Positions 1 through 6,368 of a DNA stretch of 8,545 bases are shown here, piece after piece. This stretch comes from Cyanobacteriota bacterium (GTDB taxonomy: Bacteria; Cyanobacteriota; Cyanobacteriia; PCC-6307; Cyanobiaceae). The stretch is taken from contig CANHSW010000078.1 of NCBI GenBank assembly GCA_947463165.1, positions 1 to 8,545 of the forward strand. Reading direction: 5' to 3'. A program made the position numbers and the translations under genes. The notes under the pieces were generated by a model. That model made no database searches. It saw only the letters and a program-made list of their open reading frames with translations, and was not told the DNA's origin. The stretch's first letter is position 1, and every line of letters begins with the position of its first letter.

Positions 1-6
1 AACCAA

Positions 7-186
7 ACAGCCATCGTGGCGTAACAGCCATCGCAGCGAGACAGCCATCGCGACCAAACAGCCATTGCGGCGAACAGCCAGCACGGCGAACAGCCATCGC
101 GGCGAACAGCCATGCCTGCGAAACCAAGACCGCAGGACAACCGAGACCCCAGGACAGCCGAGACCGTGGGACAGCCACAGCCGCAG
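7..186. repeat. Degenerate tandem array of 16-17 bp units (core ACAGCC)
   Basis: The hexamer ACAGCC recurs at 7, 24, 41, 58, 74, 90, 106, 154 and 171, with a variant ACAACC at 137. Spacing is 17, 17, 17, 16, 16, 16, then 31 (probably two decayed units), 17 and 17. The best units read ACAGCCATCGCGGCGA; the right half drifts to ACAGCCGAGACCGTGGG. The mix of 16- and 17-bp steps argues against a repeated peptide. The strand shown is rich in A and C. The first unit begins at the window edge, so the array probably extends leftward. Function is unknown; it could be a slippage-born spacer, a protein-binding array or the tail of a larger intergenic repeat. Confidence 0.85.
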
Positions 187-219
187 TTGATTAACAGTTA
201 GCTTCCTGGTGTAAAAAAT
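187..219 (+). promoter_or_regulatory. Possible promoter of the desaturase gene
   Basis: After the GC-rich array the sequence turns AT-rich. TTGATT (187-192) or the overlapping TTAACA (191-196) could serve as a -35 element, and TAAAAA (212-217) as a -10 element. Spacing is 19 bp for the first pairing and 15 bp for the second, so neither is ideal. The position 60-90 bp upstream of the desaturase start is suitable. This is a pattern match only. Confidence 0.3.
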
Positions 220-220
220 G

Positions 221-244
221 ATCTTGCTGGATATTGAGCAAGAT
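221..244. promoter_or_regulatory. Perfect 8-bp inverted repeat in the desaturase leader
   Basis: ATCTTGCT (221-228) and AGCAAGAT (237-244) are perfect reverse complements separated by 8 bp. The element lies between the putative promoter and the desaturase start at 277. It could be an operator for a dimeric regulator, or a leader-RNA hairpin. It is unlikely to be an intrinsic terminator, because only three T residues follow shortly after the stem. Confidence 0.45.
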
Positions 245-276
245 AGCTTTCACTCATTATTGACTCAATCAGCTAA

Positions 277-1434
277 ATGATTCAATCAGCGATCCAGCCG
301 CGACCACAGCAGGCAACCACAGACCGCTTCAGCAATGAGTTGGGGCTGCGGCAATGGCCCAGCAAGCAGCAACTTCTGGCGGCAATGCCTGAAAGCCTCA
401 CGGAAAAGGACGTGGGCAAGGCCTGGATGAGCCTTGCATTCTCCCTGCTAACCTCCCTGGCCGCCTATGCAGTTGGCTGTTTTATCCCGCTGCAATGGAG
501 CTATGCACCCCTATGGATTGTCTATGCGGTGTTCACGGGAACATTGGCGATGGGTTGCTGGGTATTAGCCCATGAGTGTGGGCACAATGCCTTTCATCCG
601 AACCGAGTTGTTGAGAACTGCGTTGGGTTTGTGCTGCACAGCCTGCTGCTTGTTCCTTACTTTTCCTGGCAGCGCAGCCATGCCGTGCACCATGCCAATT
701 GCAACCACCTTGAAGCCGGAGAAACCCATGTGCCCTCGCTGCGCAACTCACCCTGGGCCATATTTAGCGTAAAGCTAAAGAGGTTTCTGGGGCCATCTGC
801 CTATGCGATGGTCTCAATTGCAGTGCACATGCTGATTGGCTGGCCCCTGTATTTGCTGGTTGGAGTTACCGGAGGGCCCGATCATGGCTTTCCAACATCT
901 CACTTCGTTGACGCGCCTCCTTTTAATAATGGAGAGCGCAAGTTATTTCCCGGTAAATGGTCTGATCTGGTGCGGGTCTCCAGCGCAGGAGTTGCCGTGA
1001 TGCTGCTGATTCTAGCCGTGTTAATGATAAAAACCTCCGTGATCCGGGTGCTTTGCGTGTATGGGCTGCCATATCTGATCATCAATGCATGGCTGGTTTG
1101 CTACACCTGGCTTCAGCACACCGACCGGGCCGTCCCTCACTTTTCCGCTGATGAATGGGATTGGGCAAAGGGAGCACTGCAAACCGTCGATCGCCCCTAT
1201 GGACCAATCCTTAACTTCCTGCACCACGGCATAGGCTCAACCCATGTGGCCCACCATCTCAATCCGCGCATACCGCACTACAATGCCTGGAGTGCTTCTG
1301 AAATAATTCGGGCTCAATTCCCAGAGCATATCCACCACGACCCAACACCCATCCACCGGGCAATTTGGAGGGTAGCCCTCCATTGCAGTTTTGTGGCCAA
1401 AAATCGCGCCGATGGCGGCTATTATTACAGCTAA
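277..1434 (+). CDS. Membrane fatty acid desaturase, FAD2/FAD12-like (acyl-lipid omega-6 type)
   Basis: Predicted diiron membrane desaturase of 385 residues that inserts a double bond into lipid acyl chains. Three histidine boxes are visible: HECGH (99-103), HAVHH (135-139) and HVAHH (323-327). Hydrophobic stretches lie near 52-70, 77-97, 115-130, 176-198, 236-252 and 258-280. The block GWPLYL (188-193), the EWDW (293-296) and TVDR (303-306) motifs and the HVAHHLNP stretch resemble plant and fungal FAD2/FAD12 more than the DesA/DesB sequences I remember, which have an HDCGH first box. The length matches FAD2 (about 380). The start fits the family N-terminus but has no clear Shine-Dalgarno. The gene is monocistronic and converges on the photolyase operon. 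The exact position of desaturation (delta-12 or omega-3) cannot be read from sequence. Confidence 0.9.
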   Translation: MIQSAIQPRPQQATTDRFSNELGLRQWPSKQQLLAAMPESLTEKDVGKAWMSLAFSLLTSLAAYAVGCFIPLQWSYAPLWIVYAVFTGTLAMGCWVLAHECGHNAFHPNRVVENCVGFVLHSLLLVPYFSWQRSHAVHHANCNHLEAGETHVPSLRNSPWAIFSVKLKRFLGPSAYAMVSIAVHMLIGWPLYLLVGVTGGPDHGFPTSHFVDAPPFNNGERKLFPGKWSDLVRVSSAGVAVMLLILAVLMIKTSVIRVLCVYGLPYLIINAWLVCYTWLQHTDRAVPHFSADEWDWAKGALQTVDRPYGPILNFLHHGIGSTHVAHHLNPRIPHYNAWSASEIIRAQFPEHIHHDPTPIHRAIWRVALHCSFVAKNRADGGYYYS

Positions 1435-1460
1435 AATAACTTTGTAAAGCCCCAAACCAA

Positions 1461-1486
1461 GGCCAGCCACTCACTGCGGCTTGGCC
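1461..1486. terminator. Hairpin between convergent genes, possible terminator
   Basis: GGCCAGCC (1461-1468) pairs with GGCTTGGCC (1478-1486) with one bulged base and a 9-base loop. It lies in the 84-bp gap between the converging desaturase and photolyase-like genes, where a bidirectional terminator is expected. No clear T tract flanks it on either side, so intrinsic termination is uncertain. Confidence 0.35.
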
Positions 1487-1518
1487 AACCTGATTCGCTG
1501 AGAGAGCCCACCGCAATC

Positions 1519-3087
1519 TCACGACAGCGGCAAGGTGACTCGCTGAATAAAAGCCTCGGCGGCTGCAAACAAGCTTTGCCGCCGTGGGGGCTCGATCCGA
1601 TCCAGCAGGCGCACCATCATCGAGAGCCGGGGGTTGGCCTGGAAAAAGGCCCGGTGCCGATCGATGAAGCGCCAGTAGAGGCCGTCCCAGATCTCGCACC
1701 AGGGCCCCCGCTTGAAATCTCCCATTTTTAGGATGTAGTTGGAACCGCAGATGTAGGGCTTAGTAGCAAAAATGCCCCCGTCACTCATCTGCCCCATGCC
1801 GTACACATTCGGGCCCATCACCCACTCGTAGGAATCCAGGTAGCGCTCCATGAACCAGCGGTGCACTGCCTGGGGCTGGATCTCGCAGAGCAGCATCAGG
1901 TTGCCGATCACCATCAGCCGCTCGATGTGGTGGTTGTAGCCCAGGCGATTCAGCCGCTCGATCGCCTTATCCAGGGGCGGCAGGCCGGTGCTGCCCTCGC
2001 TCCAGCAGGGGGCCAGTTGGCGTTGGTGCTGCCAGAAGTTACCGCTGGCCTGGCGGTCGCCGTGCAGCCGATCAATGCCGCGCACAAATTCGCGCCAGCC
2101 GATCACCTGGCGCAGGAACCCCTCCAGCGAAGCGATCGGCACTTGCCCGCCACTGGTCTGTTGCCTGCGGCAATGCTCAAGACTGGCCTCGATCACCGCA
2201 GCTGGACTAAGCAAACCGATATTGAGTAGGGGAGAGAGCAGCGAATGCTGCAGCGTGTCGTGGTGCTGGCTGAGGGCGTCTTCGTAGGGGCCAAAGTTAT
2301 CGAATCGCTCCTGCAGAAACCGCTGCAGCCAGGCGTCGGCGCCGGCCTGGTCGTAGGGAATCCAGAGCGCCCCCAGCTGGCCGGGGTGATCGGCGAAGTG
2401 GCGGCCGATCAGTTCCCTCACCGCCGGCTCGTGGAAACTGGCGGCCACCACCGGCAGCGGTGGCTCCTGGTAACTCTTAGGTAGGCGGCGGCGGTTGTCG
2501 GCATCGAAACTCCAGCGGCCGCCCGTAGGTGAGCCATCGGCCTCCAGCAGCAACCCCAGACGGCGGCGCTGGCGCTCGTAGAAGCTCTTCATCAGAGGGC
2601 GCCGCCGCCCCTCAAACCAAACCCGGCTCTCTGCCACGGATTCCAGGAAGGCGGGGGAGGGCAGCACGGTGAGCCTCAGCTTCTGCTCCTGGCAGAACCG
2701 CTGGAGCCGCTGCTCAAAACCCCGGTCGGCAATTTCGGCCACCCGCAACTCCTGGCCCGCACCCGCCTGGCTTGCCCCCAGCTCCGCTGCCAGCTCCGCC
2801 GCAAGCCGCTGCCAGAACGGCACGCCCTCGGAAGCCGGCAACTCGAAATAACGCACATCAATACCCCGCTCCAGCAGCGCGTCGCGGAAACTGCGCATCG
2901 CCACGAAGGTATGCAGCAAGCGCAGCTGGTGATAGCGATAGGCGGAGGCCACCACCAGGTCTTCGATCATCAGTACCGGCTGGCCGGCCCTTAGCTGCAG
3001 CGGCGAGGGGCTGAACCACTCGCGATGCAACTGATCGCCCAGGATCAGGGTTAATGCCATGGGCTCAGGGCCATCACTCAAGTCCAT
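1519..3087 (-). CDS. Photolyase-related protein of the PhrB/FeS-BCP family, lacking the usual Fe-S cysteines
   Basis: Predicted flavoprotein of 522 residues in the deoxyribodipyrimidine photolyase-related family, whose characterised members (PhrB type) repair (6-4) photoproducts with light. The N-terminal antenna domain opens with LTLILGDQL (12-20). The FAD domain has the hallmarks HHIERLMV (386-393), YEWVMGPNVYGMGQ (420-433), DGG (436-438), TKPY (442-445) and LYWRFIDRHR (470-479). PhrB binds a 4Fe-4S cluster through four Cys. Here the first aligns near Pro371, the CxxC pair is replaced by a shortened loop around Lys459, and only Cys464 sits near the fourth. The cluster is therefore probably absent. 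The first ATG overlaps the CRY-DASH stop by 10 bp, suggesting translational coupling. Met10 (start at 3060) matches the family N-terminus better. Neither start has a strong Shine-Dalgarno. Confidence 0.9.
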   Translation of the reverse strand: MDLSDGPEPMALTLILGDQLHREWFSPSPLQLRAGQPVLMIEDLVVASAYRYHQLRLLHTFVAMRSFRDALLERGIDVRYFELPASEGVPFWQRLAAELAAELGASQAGAGQELRVAEIADRGFEQRLQRFCQEQKLRLTVLPSPAFLESVAESRVWFEGRRRPLMKSFYERQRRRLGLLLEADGSPTGGRWSFDADNRRRLPKSYQEPPLPVVAASFHEPAVRELIGRHFADHPGQLGALWIPYDQAGADAWLQRFLQERFDNFGPYEDALSQHHDTLQHSLLSPLLNIGLLSPAAVIEASLEHCRRQQTSGGQVPIASLEGFLRQVIGWREFVRGIDRLHGDRQASGNFWQHQRQLAPCWSEGSTGLPPLDKAIERLNRLGYNHHIERLMVIGNLMLLCEIQPQAVHRWFMERYLDSYEWVMGPNVYGMGQMSDGGIFATKPYICGSNYILKMGDFKRGPWCEIWDGLYWRFIDRHRAFFQANPRLSMMVRLLDRIEPPRRQSLFAAAEAFIQRVTLPLS

Positions 3088-4337
3088 AACTTCCGGTGCG
3101 TCTCCTGGGGGTCGTATTGGCGCAGCTGCCGCTCCAGATCAAAGCGCCGAGGACTGCCCCCGAAGCTGCGGGGATCGGAGCCCACGCCGGCCAGATAGGC
3201 CCAGTTGCCGCTGTTCAGGGCCGGGTGGGCATCGATCAACATCCACTCAAAAAAGCGGGCGCCCCAGGTCCAGGGCAGCCGCAATTCGTTCACGAAGTGG
3301 GAGGCCACCCATTGGCGGCCCCGGTTGGAGAGGTAGCCGGTGGCTAGCAATTCACGCAGCTGGGCATCGATCAGGGGATGGCCGCAGTCGGCAAGGGTCC
3401 AGCGCCGGAAGCGCTCCCAGTCGGCGTTCCCCTGGCCTAAACGGCCCTGGGCTGGGCGGCCCTGGATGCCGCCGGGGGCATGGAATGCCGCCCCATGGCA
3501 CTGCTCACACCAAATAAAGAACTCGCGCCAGAGCAGTTCCTGCTTCATCCACTCGGAACCCTCATCGGTTGTGTTGCCCTGGAGGGCCTGGTAGCGGAGC
3601 AGCTCCTGCCAAATGCGCCGCACCGAAAGGGAGCCAATGCCTAGAAATGGCGAGAACTTAGAAGAGAACTCCACACCCACCAGGCCATTACGGCTGGCCT
3701 TGTAATTATGCAAACCATCGGAGTTAAAAAAATAATGATGTAGCCGGGCCAGGGCGCTGGGTTCATCGCCGCTAAAGGGAAAAGCGCTGCGGGGGTCGCA
3801 GGGATGGGCATCTGGTGGCGGGCCGAGGGATGCACCGGCTGCACCGGCTGGGGATGGCTGCAGCCAGGCCGCCGGCAAGTGTTGCCCGGCACCGCCCAAA
3901 CCGCTCAAATCCGGCGGCGGCAGCGGTGGTTCTGGAGACCGCTCCAACCGCCGCCGGAAATCCGAGAACACCCGGGGGAAATTGGCGGCCGCCAGCGGCC
4001 AGTCGGAGAAGAGCCGGCTCTCTTGGCAGCAGAGCACCGCAGCAGGCCGCAGCAGCGGACGCATCGCGGTGAGCGCCTCCTGCCTGGACTGCTGCGGAAA
4101 ATGCAGCAGGGGAATCGCTTCTACGGCCAGGCGGGCCCGCAACGAGGCCAGGGCCTGGGCTTCCAACCGCCTTTGGTGGGGCCCCCGCAGCCGCTGGTCA
4201 ACCGGCCGGCTGGCCAGCACCACCAGCTGGCCGCCTCCCTGACGCTGGGCCAGGGCGACGGCTTCATGGAAGGCCGGCTGGTCATCAAGACGCAGCTGCC
4301 CCTCCAGGGCCAAAACGATGGTGGAGCCGCCTGCCAT
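3078..4337 (-). CDS. CRY-DASH cryptochrome / single-strand DNA photolyase
   Basis: Predicted FAD flavoprotein of 419 residues from the chosen ATG. CRY-DASH proteins repair cyclobutane dimers in single-stranded or looped DNA, and some signal blue light. Family blocks seen: DPRSAFPFSGDEPSALARL (181-199), NYKASRNGLVG (211-221), SSKFSPFLGIGSLS (225-238), LLWREFF (268-274), GYLSNRGRQWVASH (334-347) and GNWAYLAGVGSDPR (377-390). Trp313, Trp356 and Trp379 fit the electron-transfer triad. The N-terminal antenna domain is short and divergent: the usual WFRNDLR region reads LALEGQLR (9-16). Length is below the usual 480 or so. The open frame extends to 4409 (443 residues), which would overlap ugd by 34 bp; the ATG at 4337 leaves a 38-bp gap and begins where the family usually does. 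No good Shine-Dalgarno is seen. Confidence 0.9.
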   Translation of the reverse strand: MAGGSTIVLALEGQLRLDDQPAFHEAVALAQRQGGGQLVVLASRPVDQRLRGPHQRRLEAQALASLRARLAVEAIPLLHFPQQSRQEALTAMRPLLRPAAVLCCQESRLFSDWPLAAANFPRVFSDFRRRLERSPEPPLPPPDLSGLGGAGQHLPAAWLQPSPAGAAGASLGPPPDAHPCDPRSAFPFSGDEPSALARLHHYFFNSDGLHNYKASRNGLVGVEFSSKFSPFLGIGSLSVRRIWQELLRYQALQGNTTDEGSEWMKQELLWREFFIWCEQCHGAAFHAPGGIQGRPAQGRLGQGNADWERFRRWTLADCGHPLIDAQLRELLATGYLSNRGRQWVASHFVNELRLPWTWGARFFEWMLIDAHPALNSGNWAYLAGVGSDPRSFGGSPRRFDLERQLRQYDPQETHRKLWT

Positions 4338-4375
4338 CGATATTGCCGGAATGCTCACAAGCCTGACAGGCCCAG

Positions 4376-5779
4376 TTACGAAACAGCGCCGCCCTGGCCC
4401 ACGATCCACAGGTTCAGGCCTGCCTCGCGGGCGGCGGCAGCATTGGTGATCCCCCTGGCATCAAATAACCAAGCTGGCTTACGCATCACCGCCGCCAAAT
4501 CCTTGAATGGAAGCTCACTAAACTCGGCCCACTCCGTGAGCACCAACACCGCATCGGCGCCATGGGCTGCCTCTAGCACGGAGCCACAGGATTGCCAAGT
4601 ACCGTCGCCATTGGTCTGGGTTTGGGGCTGGCCCAAATCCCGGACCAACTGCTCCGGAGCCACCTTGGGATCGTAGATAGCCAGCTCCGCCCCCTCCTCC
4701 AGCAGGTCTTTACAGATGCGGATCGCCGGGGCCTCGCGGGTGTCGTTGGTGTCTGCTTTGAAGGCAAAACCGAGCACCGCCAGACGCTTGCCGCTCACAC
4801 TGCCAAATAGCCTGTGCACCACCAATCTGGCGATGCGGTGCTGCTGCCAGGTGTTCAGCTCCACCACCTGCTGCCAATATGCGGCCACCTCCTTCAGTCC
4901 GTAGTGGCCGCAGAGATAGACCAGATTAAGAATATCCTTTTGGAAACAACTACCGCCAAAGCCAGGTCCGGCCTTGAGAAACTTGGCGCCGATTCGGCTA
5001 TCGCTGCCAATCGCCTGGGCCACCTCCCCCACGTCGGCACCGGTGGCCTCACAGAAGGCGGCGATGCTATTAATCGAGCTGATCCGCTGGGCCAAGAAGG
5101 CATTGGCGGCGAGCTTGGACAACTCACTGCTCCAAAGGTTGGTGCGCAGGATCTTTTCGGGGGCCACCCAATGGCTATAAACGCTGGCCAGGGCCTCAAT
5201 GGCGGCGGGATCGTCGCCGCCGATCAGCACCCGATCGGGATTCATCAAATCGGTGATCGCGGTGCCCTCCGCCAGGAACTCCGGATTGGAGAGCACCGAA
5301 AAGGTTTTACCGCCGCCAGCTCCCTCGGCGGCCGCCAGGATCGCCTGCACCGTTTGCGCCGTGCGCACCGGCAGGGTGCTCTTCTCCACCACGATCGTGT
5401 GGCCCTGGGCGCAGGCCGCCACCTGCCGGGCCGAGACCTCGATCCAGCGCAGGTCACTGGCCTGGCCAGCCCCCACCCCCCTGGTTTTGGTGGGGGTATT
5501 CACCGAGAGAAACACCATATCGGCCTCGGCAATGGCCGCCTCCACCTCGGTGGTGAAAAAGAGATTGCGGCCCCGGCAGCGACCCACCACCCGATCGAGC
5601 CCTGGCTCGTAGACAGGCAACCTATTCAGATCCGCATCGTTCCAGGCGGCAATGCGTGCGGCGTTGAGATCCACCACCGTGACGCGGATCTGGGGACAGC
5701 AATCAGCGATCACCGCCATGGTGGGACCACCCACATAGCCGGCACCGACACAGCAGATCGTGAGTATCTGACTGGTCAT
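4376..5779 (-). CDS. ugd: UDP-glucose 6-dehydrogenase, animal-like type
   Basis: Cytosolic enzyme of 467 residues that oxidises UDP-glucose to UDP-glucuronate with two NAD+. The Rossmann motif is VGAGYVG (11-17). Also present are SVNTPTKT (92-99), EKST (132-135), NPEFLAEGTA (165-174), the WSSELSKLAANAF block (216-228, with Lys222 and Asn226) and the catalytic Cys278 in GFGGSCFQKD (273-282). The C-terminal UDP-binding domain includes LGFAFKADTNDTRE (336-349) and IYDPKV (368-373). Long blocks such as CVGAGYVGGPT and AQRISSINSI match human UGDH as I remember it, so this is the eukaryote-like subfamily rather than the shorter bacterial type. It is the first gene of the minus-strand run, 38 bp ahead of CRY-DASH. 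Upstream lies a decayed UXS epimerase, the expected pathway partner. Confidence 0.95.
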   Translation of the reverse strand: MTSQILTICCVGAGYVGGPTMAVIADCCPQIRVTVVDLNAARIAAWNDADLNRLPVYEPGLDRVVGRCRGRNLFFTTEVEAAIAEADMVFLSVNTPTKTRGVGAGQASDLRWIEVSARQVAACAQGHTIVVEKSTLPVRTAQTVQAILAAAEGAGGGKTFSVLSNPEFLAEGTAITDLMNPDRVLIGGDDPAAIEALASVYSHWVAPEKILRTNLWSSELSKLAANAFLAQRISSINSIAAFCEATGADVGEVAQAIGSDSRIGAKFLKAGPGFGGSCFQKDILNLVYLCGHYGLKEVAAYWQQVVELNTWQQHRIARLVVHRLFGSVSGKRLAVLGFAFKADTNDTREAPAIRICKDLLEEGAELAIYDPKVAPEQLVRDLGQPQTQTNGDGTWQSCGSVLEAAHGADAVLVLTEWAEFSELPFKDLAAVMRKPAWLFDARGITNAAAAREAGLNLWIVGQGGAVS

Positions 5780-5831
5780 CTCTGAATTGTCAACACTGGC
5801 TGGCTATCTCCGGATGGCCATAGCTGGCTGC

Positions 5832-5984
5832 TCAACAAAACTGCCACCGGGCGATCAGCTCCCAAAGATAAGCAATCGCGGTCTTCCGCCTCGGCACCAG
5901 ATTCACCTGGGGCACCCAGCCCAGCTCCCGGGTGGTCAGATCGAGCACCGGCTGGCACCGCAGAGATTGTCCTGGATCGACGGA
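5832..5984 (-). pseudogene. C-terminal remnant of a UDP-glucuronate decarboxylase (UXS)-type epimerase
   Basis: An open stretch of 50 codons ending in TGA at 5832-5834 encodes VDPGQSLRC followed by QPVLDLTTRELGWVPQVNL and then KTAIAYLWELIARW. UXS proteins end with the pattern DDPxxRQPDIxxARxxLGWxPxVxLxEGLxxTIxYF, which this follows closely except that the EGL step is damaged (PRR). A TAA stop lies directly upstream in frame (5985-5987), and no Rossmann domain or catalytic YxxxK region is found upstream, so only the C-terminal tail survives. The enzyme would have converted UDP-glucuronate to UDP-xylose, the step after Ugd, and it sits just upstream of ugd on the same strand. The stub's stop is 52 bp before the ugd start. 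Confidence 0.7.
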
Positions 5985-6132
5985 TTAGAGAGTAACCGAG
6001 AAACCGAATTGGCCTGATCGCGCTCCAGCGCGGACTTGGAGTACTCGCGGGCTCCCACCCTGACGACCGGCATTAACCGATCCATCACCCAACAATGCGA
6101 TCAAATTGCACCAAACACCGCATAGATTCTGC

Positions 6133-6159
6133 CATAGGCATCCACCTAGTTAGCCTATG
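6133..6159. repeat. Perfect 7-bp inverted repeat
   Basis: CATAGGC (6133-6139) and GCCTATG (6153-6159) are exact reverse complements with a 13-base spacer, in the AT-rich non-coding stretch between the UXS remnant and the phage-type gene. No T tract follows. It could be a remnant of an element end, an operator or chance. Confidence 0.35.
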
Positions 6160-6356
6160 AATATCCATCTAGCCGCGCCATCAAAAAGGTGCACCGGGAC
6201 GGGTCAAGTCTCTAAAATTTAAAACCTTGATTTGTTTGAATGCAAAAAACTGGCCTGACCAGCCTGCCAAGTCTATCGGTGTCCATAGGCCGGGCATCCG
6301 CCAGGGCAGATCTGTCTATGACAGGGCCAGCCAGCACCCACGCAACACTGGCGATA

Positions 6357-6363
6357 GAGAGGA
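6357..6363 (+). promoter_or_regulatory. Shine-Dalgarno that decides the start of the phage-type gene
   Basis: GAGAGGA lies 5 bases before the ATG at 6369. It is one of the clearest ribosome binding sites in the window. It supports starting the small gene at 6369 rather than at the in-frame ATG at 6240, which has no comparable site. Confidence 0.6.
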
Positions 6364-6368
6364 TCGTG

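Larger units (their letters stand above)
5985..6368. other. 384-bp stretch without a convincing gene
   Basis: On the minus strand 5936-6073 could encode 45 residues, beginning MPVVRVGAREYSKSALERD after an ATG at 6071-6073. It has a natural-looking composition, but I do not recognise it and it overlaps the UXS remnant in another frame. From about 6090 to 6250 the DNA is clearly AT-richer than its surroundings and contains a 7-bp inverted repeat. The plus-strand frame stays open from an ATG at 6240 into the phage-type gene, but its first 43 codons (rich in S, A, T) do not look like part of that family. The region reads as a gene-loss or insertion scar. Confidence 0.5.

Noticed and set aside
7..186. 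CRISPR array interpretation of the ACAGCC repeats
   Set aside because: Units are contiguous at 16-17 bp with no unique spacers of 30 or so bases and no cas genes nearby.
4337..4409. Longer start for CRY-DASH (443 residues)
   Set aside because: It would overlap ugd by 34 bp and add 24 residues with no family similarity; the ATG at 4337 sits where CRY-DASH homology begins.
3804..4676. Long plus-strand open frame of 290 residues opposite CRY-DASH and ugd
   Set aside because: It is antisense to two strongly supported genes and its composition (Gln, Arg, Pro, Gly rich, no domain pattern) is that of a shadow frame in GC-rich DNA.
4814..5785. Plus-strand open frame of 323 residues opposite ugd
   Set aside because: It mirrors ugd in the complementary frame, is rich in His, Gly and Leu without recognisable motifs, and ugd is unambiguous.
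5788..5793. Consensus TTGACA on the minus strand just before ugd
   Set aside because: It lies only 8 bases from the ugd start codon, so a matching -10 and transcription start would fall inside the coding region, past the NAD-binding motif. Probably chance.
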